64,000 nucleotides of DNA, taken from NCBI RefSeq assembly GCF_050003625.1, contig NC_134398.1, forward strand, positions 60,411,641 to 60,475,640, in the 5' to 3' direction. The DNA is from Haematobia irritans (taxonomy: Eukaryota; Arthropoda; Insecta; Diptera; Muscidae). This document shows, piece by piece, positions 32,029 through 43,092 of this stretch; position 1 is the stretch's first letter; each line of letters starts with the position of its first letter. The position numbers were made by a program, and so were the translations under genes. The notes below the pieces were generated by a model. That model searched no databases. It saw nothing but the letters and a program-made list of their open reading frames with translations, and was not told where the DNA came from.

Positions 32029-35000
32029 TTATTGTCGTAAGTGTTGTGCATGTATAATGCCGATTAGGTCGCCTTTCAAATTTTCAATTTCGTATTGGCT
32101 ATTTCCAATTGCCTTTCGCACTCGGCATTTCAGCCACTGTTTGCATAGTTTTGCATTAATGCCTTTTGCAAAATTGCTTTGCACAAAGTTTTTTCTGAAT
32201 ACCTCTTGACCTGGTTTATATACCACATTGCGACTTCTACGATTATAATATTTGACATTTCTCTCATAAGCCTCGTGCATCTTTTCCTTCAAGCGTTTAT
32301 GTATGAGCTGCATCTGGTCAGACTTAGGTAGAATAAGCGTTTCGCCTTCTGTTATCGAATTCAATTTTCTCAAAATCGTGTATGCGTCCGCATGAGTTAT
32401 CATATTGTAACCATAGAGAGCAAAGTAAGGAGTTGTACCTGTTGAAGAGTGTACAGTTGATCTTAATGTGCATTCAATTTTCGAGAGTTTTTCATCCCAT
32501 CGGGTTTGATCATCCTTCAGGTAACTTCTTATAGTACTCAATATGGTTTGGTTTACTCTTTCACTCGCGTTAGCCTGTGGTGCATGTATTGGCGTGCGAA
32601 CATGTCTAACGCCAAATAGTTTAAGTAAATCCTGAAACGATTCTGAAACAAACTGTTTGCCGTTGTCGGAGTGTATTATCTCCGGCACTCCAAATTTATG
32701 AAAAACTTCTTCGAGAATGAATTTATTAACCAAATTAACTGTTGCCTTAGGCATCGATTTCAATAAAACGAATTTAGTTTTATGATCTAAGACAATGAAG
32801 ATAAAAGCCTTTCCTGATTTTGTTCTTGGGTAAGGACCAAGAAAGTCAATATATATTTTCTGAAAAGGTCTCTGTGTCTTCACTTCATTCCCCATTGGTG
32901 GTCTCAGGACTTGTTTAGGATTTTTAATTTCCTTGCATGTATCGCATTGTCTCACATAATCACTGGTATGAATTGCCATGGACGGCCAATAAAAGAATTG
33001 TCTGATATTATGTAATGTTTTCGCAATTCCTCCATGCGATGTATTATCCTCGTGTGCCTTTCTAATTGTTTCCTTTGTCAATTTGTCCGGTAACCATATC
33101 TTCCAGCATTCGTTTTCGTTGTCTACATTGTCGTTGTTGAATTTTACCCTTTTATAAATAATCCCATCAGTAACTCTCAAGTCAGGTAATCGATCCTTAT
33201 TCTGTTCAATGGTGTCTATGAGTGTTAAATACTTCTGGTCTTTAAATTCATTCGAGTTGAAATTCAATATACCTCTATGGTGATGAACAATCTCATCCAT
33301 ATTCAGCCTGGACAACATGTCTGGCACAATATTCTTTGAACCTTTTCGGTGTTCAATCGTGAATTTATATCCTTGGAGTTTTAAACTCCATCGAGCAAGT
33401 CTACCGTTTAGGTCGTGTTGCCGCATTAACCATTGCAGGCTAGAATGATCGGTAATAACAGTGAACTCCATGAGTTCAATGTATTGCCTGAATCGTTCAA
33501 TGGCCAATAACACAGCTAGGCATTCTTTCTCAGTTGTTGAGTAATTTTTTTGTGCATTGTTCAGCTTCTTTGAAAAATATTCTATTGGGTGTTCGCCATC
33601 TTCTTCATCTTTTTGAAAAAGAACAGCCCCAATTCCAACATTAGAAGCATCACATTGCACAAAAAATGGCTTAGTGAAATCTGGGCTCGTTAATAAAGGA
33701 CTTGACACTAAACGTAGTTTTAATTGCTCAAAGGATTTTAAAGCTTCAGGGGTCAAATTGAATTTCGGAGATTTCTTTAACGTATCCGTGAGAGGTGCTG
33801 ACAAGGAAGAAAAGTCGTGGATAAACCGACGGTACCATCCGACTGTACCAAGAAATTTTCGGACATCCTTCTGATTTCTAGGCGGCCTTATATTCACTAT
33901 CGCCTCTATCTTACTCGGATCAGGCTTCAGTTTTCCTGCTCCTACTATATATCCTAGATACTTTAATTCCTTGTAACAGAACTTAGACTTTTCCATGTTA
34001 ATGGTCAGTCCAGCCGCTGTTAACCTATTGCCCACAATATTGAGAATATCGATATGCGTGTCAAAATTAGATGATACAACCAATAAATCATCAAGGTACA
34101 CAAATACCCGGTCCTTTAACTCTGAAGGAATCACCTTGTCCATCAGTCGACACATTCGTTGGGCTGCATTACACAGTCCGAAGGGCATTACTTTGAATTG
34201 ATAATGTGGCCTTCCTTGGACTGTGAATGCAGTCAATGGCCGGCTAGATTCCTCCAGGGGAATTTGCCAAAATGCGTCCTTTAGATCTATGGCTGAAATG
34301 TAGTGTGTGTCACCTAGTCTTGCAAGCAATCCGTCAATATTCGGTAACGGATAAGCGTCTTTTCGCGTTACCTTATTTAGCTCCCTAGCATCAAGACATA
34401 ACCGATTTTTATTGGGTTTTATTACCAATGTAACACGGTTATTCCAGTCCGCGTTTTGAGCCACCTCAATCACGTCAAGTTCCAACATTCTGTCCAGTTC
34501 ATTATACATGAGTTTTTGAACAGCCGGACTGACAGGAAAATACCTCATTTTCCTCGGCGGTGAATTACCAACATCAATGCTGTGCTTTTCGAGATTAGTT
34601 TTGCCTAATCCAAATTTAGTATAGCATCGAAATGAAAGTTTTGCATTTTCTAGTCTCACAGTCTGTTCACCATCTAACTCATGCATTTTAAGCTGTTCAG
34701 GTATCTCGATTTCATCCACAGATACATTTCCCATCTTGATCCTGATACCAAGTTCACTCCATATGTTATAACCAAGTATTAGAGTCTGTTTCAAACTCGG
34801 AACCAAATAAAATATTTCGTCCCGTTTCGTATCTCCACATTCGATAGTCAATTTCACTTTCCCTATTATCTGACGATTATCACCACTTGCAGTTTGAATA
34901 AATGATTTGAAATTTAGAACAGGTACATTCATCTTTTTTACGTTCTCTATACAATCCTTTCCCAGACAACATATGGATGCACCACTGTCCATTAGTCCTC

Positions 35001-35439
35001 TGTATTCAACACCATTTAATTTTACATTCAGGTAGGGTCTAATGTCATTGTCCGTGGCAAGATGTGTGGATGCGATCTCTTTCCTTTCTCGTTTTCGTTT
35101 GGCATGATTTGTCCTGGCTTTAATTATCTTTTTGCTGTGAGGGATGAAATTCTTGAAAATTCTCTTACGGATTTCATTGTAGTTTTCTAATCTCTCCTCA
35201 TATGGTACAATAGTTTTCAAATTTCTGTAATCGTTTTCTTGTTCTGTTCTATCCAAAATTTTGGGTGTAATGTTTATGGAAGGTTCTTGTAGATTTGCAG
35301 TTTGTACAGCAGCGTCTCTTACTGGGTTTGACCTTGTTGCGAACATGTTGTCCCAGTCGCCTGCATGTTCCTTTTGAAGTTTCCCGCGCATTTGGGGCAT
35401 TTGGGTGATGTGACTCCATCGAACCCACATTTGAAACAA
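32029..35439 (-). CDS. pol: Gypsy Pol polyprotein (PR-RT-RNase H-IN)
   Basis: 1,136-codon open frame, expressed by -1 frameshift from gag; the true start is at the slippery site (about residue 19), not the first Met. Protease DSGA at 151-154; RT with YLDD at 448-451; RNase H with QCDAS (Asp 597); integrase zinc module H796-H802-C832-C835; integrase core D865, D925, E960 (D,D-35-E). The RT copies element RNA in particles, and integrase inserts the cDNA. All catalytic residues are present and no stop interrupts. There is no chromodomain-like or env extension after IN; the frame ends soon after the C-terminal domain. A Ty3/Gypsy class is certain; the lineage is not resolved. Confidence 0.95.
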   Translation of the reverse strand: MFQMWVRWSHITQMPQMRGKLQKEHAGDWDNMFATRSNPVRDAAVQTANLQEPSINITPKILDRTEQENDYRNLKTIVPYEERLENYNEIRKRIFKNFIPHSKKIIKARTNHAKRKRERKEIASTHLATDNDIRPYLNVKLNGVEYRGLMDSGASICCLGKDCIENVKKMNVPVLNFKSFIQTASGDNRQIIGKVKLTIECGDTKRDEIFYLVPSLKQTLILGYNIWSELGIRIKMGNVSVDEIEIPEQLKMHELDGEQTVRLENAKLSFRCYTKFGLGKTNLEKHSIDVGNSPPRKMRYFPVSPAVQKLMYNELDRMLELDVIEVAQNADWNNRVTLVIKPNKNRLCLDARELNKVTRKDAYPLPNIDGLLARLGDTHYISAIDLKDAFWQIPLEESSRPLTAFTVQGRPHYQFKVMPFGLCNAAQRMCRLMDKVIPSELKDRVFVYLDDLLVVSSNFDTHIDILNIVGNRLTAAGLTINMEKSKFCYKELKYLGYIVGAGKLKPDPSKIEAIVNIRPPRNQKDVRKFLGTVGWYRRFIHDFSSLSAPLTDTLKKSPKFNLTPEALKSFEQLKLRLVSSPLLTSPDFTKPFFVQCDASNVGIGAVLFQKDEEDGEHPIEYFSKKLNNAQKNYSTTEKECLAVLLAIERFRQYIELMEFTVITDHSSLQWLMRQHDLNGRLARWSLKLQGYKFTIEHRKGSKNIVPDMLSRLNMDEIVHHHRGILNFNSNEFKDQKYLTLIDTIEQNKDRLPDLRVTDGIIYKRVKFNNDNVDNENECWKIWLPDKLTKETIRKAHEDNTSHGGIAKTLHNIRQFFYWPSMAIHTSDYVRQCDTCKEIKNPKQVLRPPMGNEVKTQRPFQKIYIDFLGPYPRTKSGKAFIFIVLDHKTKFVLLKSMPKATVNLVNKFILEEVFHKFGVPEIIHSDNGKQFVSESFQDLLKLFGVRHVRTPIHAPQANASERVNQTILSTIRSYLKDDQTRWDEKLSKIECTLRSTVHSSTGTTPYFALYGYNMITHADAYTILRKLNSITEGETLILPKSDQMQLIHKRLKEKMHEAYERNVKYYNRRSRNVVYKPGQEVFRKNFVQSNFAKGINAKLCKQWLKCRVRKAIGNSQYEIENLKGDLIGIIHAQHLRQ

Positions 35440-37004
35440 AAAATGTTTCTTTGCTCCATCGGGCAGTCTATGAAAGTATGGCCTGCTGTTTTACAGTTCC
35501 AGCAGACAAGCTGTCTTGTTGAAGCTGTTGCTCGTTGAATTTCTTCAACTTCTTGAAAATATTCCTGTTGTTCAATATCATTGTAGTCCACTTCGTGTAT
35601 ACGTTTGAAATTATTTTGTTGTTGCTGTTGGCGATAAGAAATCCTTTTAGCAATGCTTCTTTCAGCTCTTTTACACTCCTCTAAGAGCTCATCTATAGTT
35701 TCGATATTCTTGGGGTAAATTAGCTGAACGAGACCTTCTTTCAAATTGTCTTTTATAATCCTGACAATTTCATATTCCTGGATTTGAATGCGCATTTGGT
35801 TTTTCAACTTTATTATTTCCGAGATAAATGTATCGGCAGTTTCGGATGGCAACTGACGCCTATCCATTATACGTCTCTGAATCTCGAAATCGCTTTCAAA
35901 ATTTCGAAACTTTTTGACCAAATGGTACTTTAAATGGTCCCAGTGGCAAAAAGGATTTTGTTGGCGAAATTCCCAGATCCAGTCATATGCTCGACCCGTC
36001 AATAAATGGTGAAATCCCTTGACAAAAATATCCCATGGACAATTATAATCCATTCTAAGGGATTCAGCCCTAAAAACGAAATCCTCTACACTAACTGATT
36101 TCGACGACCCATCAAATTTTATACCCCACTTTTGTAGCTGTAATGGAGTCATTGGTTTATATCCCAAGGCTAGATTTTGATTGACGTATTGTGTTGGTCC
36201 CTGATGGTGTAAATTAGCCTGTGATTGTCGTTGGTTAGGTATTTGTTGATAAGGTTGTTGATGGTGGTTTGGTAGAAATAGCTGTGATGGTGGTTGATTT
36301 TGGCTAGTATTGATCCGTTGATTTGAATGGTTATTTAAATGAGGTTGTTGTATGAAAGATCCATTGCCATTGTCCATTCTATTATTGGAATTATCCGCAA
36401 TCGTGCTATTTAAATGAGAATCTAATGAATTTCGTATAGCTTGTGGAATCATCACCGCTAAACTTTGTTCGATAGATCTCATTATTTGCGCCTGAACAGC
36501 TCCAACTGATGCATCTACATAATTGCGCAAATTAGCTCCGACGTCATTATCCGTGGCCTCTTGATCTGCTCGTTCGTTCACCGTAGGAAGCCTTTGTTCC
36601 TGTCTAGACATTCTCGAGAACTCTCTTCTTATTTCTTGTGCAGCAATGCTGTTGTATTCAGGGGTAGAAATATGGTTAGATGTCTCTGGGGAAGAAGTAG
36701 TTCGTGGCCCAAGTTCTCGGGGAAGTCTCAACGACATAAGAGGATTTATACCGTTTTGCGAAATGACAGTCCTGTTCAAGTCAGATATTGAATTCGAATT
36801 TGAATTCTGAGTATTACTCGTAGAGTAGTTGTTAACATGGTCCGTCAAGTGTGCCAATTCCTGAGCTAAACTAGTGTTTCTAGCCGTGATATTATTTGTC
36901 GAATTCAAGTTTGTGGGCGCGATATTATTTAATCCCTGAGCTAAACGATTATTTCTAGCCGCAATACGATTTGATGATCGAGATGGTGCTCTATTGGTAT
37001 TCAT
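35319..37004 (-). CDS. gag: Gypsy Gag protein
   Basis: 561 residues. The first 280 are Asn/Gln/Ser-rich low complexity. A retrotransposon gag (capsid-like) region follows at roughly 285-470, with WGIKFDGSSKSVSVEDFV and the YHLVKKFRNFESDFE segment. A nucleocapsid-type knuckle, CWNCKTAGHTFIDC (C-x2-C-x4-H-x4-C), starts at residue 501, then a second Cys cluster (C523, C526, C536, C539). Gag assembles the particle and binds RNA. Its end overlaps pol by 121 nt in the -1 frame. The ATG at 37004 follows a leader of about 1 kb after the primer site. Confidence 0.9.
   Translation of the reverse strand: MNTNRAPSRSSNRIAARNNRLAQGLNNIAPTNLNSTNNITARNTSLAQELAHLTDHVNNYSTSNTQNSNSNSISDLNRTVISQNGINPLMSLRLPRELGPRTTSSPETSNHISTPEYNSIAAQEIRREFSRMSRQEQRLPTVNERADQEATDNDVGANLRNYVDASVGAVQAQIMRSIEQSLAVMIPQAIRNSLDSHLNSTIADNSNNRMDNGNGSFIQQPHLNNHSNQRINTSQNQPPSQLFLPNHHQQPYQQIPNQRQSQANLHHQGPTQYVNQNLALGYKPMTPLQLQKWGIKFDGSSKSVSVEDFVFRAESLRMDYNCPWDIFVKGFHHLLTGRAYDWIWEFRQQNPFCHWDHLKYHLVKKFRNFESDFEIQRRIMDRRQLPSETADTFISEIIKLKNQMRIQIQEYEIVRIIKDNLKEGLVQLIYPKNIETIDELLEECKRAERSIAKRISYRQQQQQNNFKRIHEVDYNDIEQQEYFQEVEEIQRATASTRQLVCWNCKTAGHTFIDCPMEQRNIFCFKCGFDGVTSPKCPKCAGNFKRNMQATGTTCSQQGQTQ
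35379..35385 (-). promoter_or_regulatory. -1 ribosomal frameshift heptamer G GGA AAC
   Basis: On the minus strand the gag frame reads GCG GGA AAC TTC, so GGGAAAC lies in the X XXY YYZ phase. Slipping back one base gives GGG AAA CTT, which is exactly the Pol frame (RGKLQK). It lies inside the gag-pol overlap. A downstream stimulatory structure was not modelled. Confidence 0.8.
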
Positions 37005-38041
37005 GATGAATTTTCAAAATTTTTTCGTATTATGCCCTTGATAAAACTAATTCAATTGGTAATAATTCAAATGAATAGATTTTTTTATGTATAGCAGAGT
37101 TTTGTATAAATGTTATTAAGCAAATTAATATTATGATATGGATATTCGTTTAGATGAAAAGACGTAAAACAAAGTATATAAATTTGATTGTTGTTATATA
37201 TGGTGTGAAATAATGGAAAAACATATAACATGTAGTATTAGTAAATTAGTTTTTTTTTTTTGTATATAATATTTAGTACATATAGATGATAGTGTTTTAG
37301 TTGTTTTGTCAAGTTTAATTGCAAAATTATTAATAAATTTTGTTAGTTTCGTTTCAGGTTATTACTGGCTGAATTCTGTAAGCAGTTATTGGTTGAGATA
37401 GATTGGTAGGCCGAAATTTAATACAATTCTATCGCATGCCCATAGCAATTAAGTCTTTCTAACTATTATTAGAAATTTTTATTTATAAGCAAACAAATTG
37501 TAATTAATATTATCTTTCCTGTTTCAATAAAAAAACATAAAGTAAATTCAGTCGAATTTAAAAACGAGGTGTTTCTTTCTTTTTAAATGGCGAGGTTTTT
37601 ACTTCAAAAGATGTAAAAGGTTCCAAATATATGGGTGGAATAATTAAAATTGTTCAACAAATTCTTAGTCCATATTTAATATTTATAGAAACGAATAAAT
37701 ATAAAGCTATGTAGCTCAAACAAATTATGATTTCTTATAATATTCAAATATGATTAAAAACTTTTTTTTTTTTGATTCGCTCAATATTCGAAAATACTTG
37801 AGAATCGTTACGACACAGCATGGTACTAGCAGCGTACCTTCCGGGATACCGTTCCGAAGATATGTTCTCATATAGTGCGTTTGGTTATTGATATTCTACA
37901 TTCTGAGATGGATGATTTTGATGGTTGCCAAAATTGATTGACAGAGCTGGGATACCTGATGTGCATACATACATGAAAGCAAAACATAATATCTCAGATG
38001 TCAAGACATCAAATCAGCTCCATGTTGCCGGGCGCCAAATT
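37005..38041 (-). other. Gypsy 5' leader with primer binding site
   Basis: Non-coding leader between the 5' LTR and gag. Five bases in from the LTR, the minus strand reads TGGCGCCCGGCAACATGG (38037 down to 38020), complementary to a tRNA ending GGGCGCCA, the type used by lysine tRNAs. The rest is AT-rich without a frame. Confidence 0.7.
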
Positions 38042-40676
38042 TGTAATGCCTCTGTGTGTATTTGCGGAAATGGTACTATTGTCATAGGCTGCGGCTTAGC
38101 TCGCCGGACGGGCAGGTTCTTCTTCCGCTGAGGACATACAAATTACTTTTAGTACCATATAAATTCAAAATTCAAAAATATAACTGCCACTCTAAATGAA
38201 AACAACCAAATAATGATATGTAAATGAATCGGGATTGGATGCCTTTTTTCCTTTTGACCGTTACGATATTTTTTTAAATTCAATCGTCTGTTTAAATTTC
38301 GGCCAACGACTGAGACCAAGGTGATATTGTCTCGAATGGCTGCCCACCCCGTATGACTTCACAGTCATCCTTGGTATTTTCCATGCCATATTTATGAAAA
38401 TACCCCAAACATGAATTAGTCTATCTCTAACCCACTGTTACATTTTCAGCCTTTTAGTATTTATACTAAACACATGTTGATTTCTCTACTTTTCACATTA
38501 ATACAATTTTTATTAAATCAGTATAAGTATTTATAATGAAATATAAACAAATTAATAATTATAACATCTTTTATTTTTAATTACATAAATAATATTAGTT
38601 TATTTTTGAATAGTTTTTCATATAATTTAACAATATTCAAACATTTTACATTATTAATATTAATGTAATTGTTTAAAATTTTTGTTTAAATATATGAATG
38701 GATATATATTTATTGTTACTATTTATCGTTTTTATTATTTTGTTGACTATTTATTTTTGAGATTTACTTTAAAAAGAATTCTGTTATAAAGATGACTTTA
38801 TTAAATTTGCCAAAAATCATATTTATAAACAAATTAGAATGAAAATTATGGATTTTAAATTGGTTTATTAATTGTGTTAAATTATTTTTTTTTTTTTAAA
38901 TAGCAACAAATAATTTTATGTGTTTTGTTCAATAGAGTATTCAATGATCGATTATTGTTTTAATATTTTTAATTTAGGCCTAAAAGAATCATATTTATTA
39001 TACACAATTTTAGACAATTTTACATTGAGATTTTTTTATATATATATATATATTTTTTTTTTAATTAGACAAAAAAAAAAATTAATCTTATAACATATTT
39101 TATATCTATATCTATATTTTTTTGTTTTTGATTTTGTAAATTTCATGTATAGTTGTATATTTTAACCAAATGTTTTATTTGACAAATTGTATACATATTT
39201 TTTTTTTGCATGACTCATATATAAAAAAAAAATATTTTAAAGTAATTTAAAATAGAATAGTAGTTTAGTAAATCTTTCCTTTTTTTGTTTAGAATTTCAG
39301 TATATCCTTCATGTATATAGTAGTTTTAATTTTAGTATATAGTTTTAGTTATTCTTTTTTTGGTATCTCAGTTGTGATTTTTAAAATATACGATTATTAA
39401 GTGGTAAGTACTTTTTTTTAACAGCACAGACAACAAATATGTTGTAGTGCTTTCAATATATGGAAACAATTATGGCCGCGTCTGTCTCCAAGAATTTCCA
39501 TATATGAGAGCACTACGAAGTTAATGGAACAATAGGACACAGGACTAAAGTTGTTTGATTTTTTTTTTTGTTCAGCCTTAAAATATGTTAGTTTTCTTTA
39601 CCTTATTTTTCTTTCATACAATTTAACAGCATTTATCACAAAACCTGCATGTATCAAAAAAGCTTCTGTTATTTCCAAGCTCAATTTACCAGTGGAGCTT
39701 TCGAGCGACTTGCCAGCCATCTAATTCTGAAATCTGCCTCCACGTGTTTTCGTCACTTCAACACGTGGGGTACATGCTGGTGTGAAGATGGCGTGGTTTC
39801 CTATTCATTTGTCCTATTCGAATAAAATAAACGAATTATCAACCTAAGATGAAACTACAGACAAAGTTATGAAAATACAACCCTTAAATGCTGAGATCGT
39901 AGTGAAATTATATTTTCTCTAAAATTCTATATAATTTTTATCGGATTTCACTCCTTGTAATTTTTGAAATCCCATAGAAAATATATTTGGGGAGATGCCC
40001 CAAACGATTTGCCACATGTATTTAACCAATTTGATGCAATATCCATCAACACTTATTAATGTACAAAAAAACGTAGACTATTAATCGATTTTGTAAACTT
40101 ATCTGTGTTATTTATACCACATCTTCTGTCAATAGTCAAATATACACAAAATTAGTTAATTATTACAAATCATTTTAGTATCACCATTGGTTTAATTCAT
40201 GTAACAATTTCCCATACGATCTCTACACATTTACGTCTGCTACATTTCCCGTGGAATGTCAAAAATATAGTTAATTTATTTCCTAAATTATTTAATAAAT
40301 AACTATTTTATATTTACCTTTATATTATATCAAAAAAAAATTCAAAAGACTTTTCCATATAAAAAATGTGGAGACTCAATTTGAACTTTTTGCAGACACT
40401 ATTTGTTAATATAAGATGTCGCTACTCAAAAGCACGTTTTATGAATGACACATGTATGAATTGGCCCAAGCTCCCCCTTCCAAAGCTCACCTTTCGGTAG
40501 TCCGGAGGCTTAACATGTTATCGCCGTCACACAACAGCTGACATTGAACAGCCCGACACCATGCGATTTATCGTTCAATGGAAAAATACACATTTGTCGT
40601 TAACTGGCAATAAAAAATGTAGCGAGAACACAGAATGAATAGCAAATTAAACGTTCGAAAATGGGCAGATGTCACA
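38042..40676 (-). repeat. 5' LTR of the Gypsy element
   Basis: Right genomic LTR, 2,635 bp, nearly identical to 27811..30444 (one extra T near 39560). It holds the promoter for gag-pol transcription toward lower coordinates; I cannot place the start site. Confidence 0.93.
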
Positions 40677-41357
40677 ACCGCGGCTGCGTCTTAGGTGGTC
40701 CATTCGGAAAGTCCAACTTTGGGCAACTTTTTCGAGCATTTCGGCCGGAATAGCCCGAATTTCTTCGGAAATGTTGTCTTCCAAAGCTGGAATAGTTGCT
40801 GGCTTATTTCTGTAGACTTTAGACTTGACGTAGCCCCACAAAAAATAGTCTAAAGGCGTCAAATCGCATGATCTTGGTGGCCAACTTACCGGTCCATTTC
40901 TTGAGATGAATTGTTCTCCGAAGTTTTCCCTCAAAATGGCCATAGAATCGCGAGCTGTGTGGCATGTAGCGCCATCTTGTTGAAACCACATGTCAACCAA
41001 GTTCAGTTCTTCCATTTTTGGCAACAAAAAGTTTGTTAGCATCGAACGATAGCGATCGCCATTCACCGTAACGTTGCGTCCAACAGCATCTTTGAAAAAA
41101 TACGGTCCAATGATTCCACCAGCGTACAAACCACACCAAACAGTGCATTTTTCGGGATGCATGGGCAGTTCTTGAACGGCTTCTGGTTGCTCTTCACTCC
41201 AAATGCGGCAATTTTGCTTATTTACGTAGCCATTCAACCAGAAATGAGCCTCATCGCTGAACAAAATTTGTCGATAAAAAAGCGGATTTTCTGCCAACTT
41301 TTCTAGGGCCCATTCACTGAAAATTCGACGTTGTGGCTCGTTAGTAAGTCTATTCAT
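40647..41357 (-). pseudogene. HTH-less mariner M1 transposase, C-terminus replaced by LTR
   Basis: Starts MNRLTNE fused in frame to PQRRIFSEW, so the DNA-binding domain is deleted. The catalytic triad is present (FSDEAHF, WFQQDGATCH, LTPLDY). After LRRSRG the Gypsy insertion replaces the natural end (QHLNEIIFKK in the copy at 51191) with nine LTR-encoded residues and a stop. No frameshift. Confidence 0.85.
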
Positions 41358-41670
41358 GATGAAATGTCAAAGCATACTGAGCATCTTTCTCTTTGACACC
41401 ATGTCTGAAATCCCACGTGATCTGTCAAATACTAATGCATGAAAATCCTAACCTCAAAAGAATCACCCTTTAATTAAACAAAGCAATGCTACTAAGCAAG
41501 AACCCACTAAGTGTATTGGATGACTTAAACTGCAAATAAAAATAAATTAAGTGCAGGAAATAAATTTCCTAAACGAGAAAATGTAATTATTTTGTTGTTT
41601 GCCTAAAATTTAACATTGTTTCTTTAAGAAAATTAAGTTGTTCATTTAACAAAATAAAACACAAATAAAA

Positions 41671-43009
41671 CAAGTAAGGGAAGTCTAAAGTCGGGCGGGG
41701 CCGACTATATTATACCCTGCACCACTTTGTAGATCTAAAATTTCGATACCGTATCACATCCGTCAAATGTGTTGGGTGCTATATATAAAGGTTTGTCCCA
41801 AATACACACATTTAAATATCACTCGATCTGGACAGAATTTGATAGACTTCTACAAAATCTATAGACTCAAAATTTAAGTCGGCTAATGCACTAGGGTGGA
41901 ACACAATGATAGTAAAAAATATGGGAAACATTTAAATCTGAAGCACTCTTAAGGAAACTTCGCAAAAGTTTATTTATGATTTATCGCTCGATATGTATGT
42001 ATTAAAAGTTTAGGAAAATTAGAGTCATTTTTACAACTTTTCGACTAAGCAGTAGCGATTTAACAAGGAAAATGTTGGTATTTTGACCATTTTTTTCGAA
42101 ATCAGAAAAACATATATGTGGGAGCTATATCTAAATCTGAACCGATTTCAATCAAATTTGGCACACATGACTATATTACTAATTGTACTCCTAGTGCAAA
42201 ATTTCAACCAAATTGGGCCAAAACTCTGGCTTCTGGGGCCATATAAGTCCATATCGGGCGAAAAATATATATGGAAGCTATATCTAAATCTGAACCGATT
42301 TCAATCAAATTTGGCACACATCACTATACTACCAATTGTACTCCTTGTGTAAAATTTCAAGCTAATCGGGATAAAACTCTGGCTTCTGGGTCCATATAAG
42401 TGCATATCGGGCGAAAGATATATGTGGGTGCTATATCTAAATCTGAATCGATTTCCACCAAATTTGGCACCCATAGCTACAATGCCAAATCTACTCCGTG
42501 TGCAAAATTTCAACCAAATTGGGCCAAAACTCTGGCTTCTGGGGCCATATAAGTCCATATCGGGCGAAAGATATATATGGGAGCTATATCTAAATCTGAA
42601 CCAATTTCAATCAAATTTGCACACTTGACTATACGACTAAGTGTTATGTTTGTACAAAATTTCAAGCAAATCGGTATAAAACTCTGGCTGCTGGGTCCAT
42701 ATTAGTGCATATCGGGCGAAAGATATATATAGGGGCTATATCTAATCTGAAACGATTTCTTCCAAAATCAATAGGGTTCTATTCTGACCCAAATTAGGAA
42801 CATGTGCCAAATTTGAAGGCGATTGGACTTAAATTGCGGCCTAGACTTTGATCACAAAAATGTGTTCACAGACAGACGGACGGACGGACATGGTTATATC
42901 GACTCAGGGATCCACCCTAGGCATTATTGCCAAAGACACCATGTGTCTATCTCGCCTCCTTCTGGGTGTTACAAACATATGCACTAACTTATAAAAATTA
43001 TAAAAATTA
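41671..43009 (-). mobile_element. Helentron-like F1 element, unit B
   Basis: Paralogue of the unit A element without the hAT insertion or the doubled terminus. The GTCGGGCGGGGCCGAC hairpin is at the left, about four to five tandem units of roughly 150 bp follow, then a short (GACG)n tract near 42870. The final TATACCCT hairpin has been deleted (ACTTATA joins AAAATTA). Its right part, from 42224, is included in the 2,511-bp tandem array. Confidence 0.65.
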
Positions 43010-43092
43010 CAAACATGTATGGAACTACAACCGTCAATGCAACATTTGGTGTGACGTAGGCCAATTTCCCATCTTCTAAAGTATCTAAAGTA

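Larger units (their letters stand above)
27811..40676 (-). mobile_element. Ty3/Gypsy LTR retrotransposon, 12.9 kb, apparently intact
   Basis: Two direct LTRs of about 2.63 kb (27811..30444 and 38042..40676), TG...CA ends, and a 4-bp target duplication ACCG at 27807..27810 and 40677..40680. Gag (37004..35319) and Pol (35439..32029) are uninterrupted and linked by a -1 frameshift overlap. Order in Pol is PR-RT-RNase H-IN, the Ty3/Gypsy order. There is no env frame; 1.58 kb of non-coding DNA lies between pol and the 3' LTR. By eye the LTRs differ by little more than one base in a T run, suggesting a recent insertion. The host site is the mariner at 27668. Confidence 0.95.
27668..41470 (-). mobile_element. 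Internally deleted mariner M1 split by a Gypsy element
   Basis: Left part 27668..27810 and right part 40681..41470 together make a 933-bp mariner; TA at 27666..27667 and 41471..41472. Unit A has the empty site at TA 2151..2152. It lacks the same internal stretch as the element at 51083: sequence encoding the HTH region is gone and MNRLTNE is fused to PQRRIFSEW. The Gypsy insertion duplicated ACCG. Confidence 0.9.
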
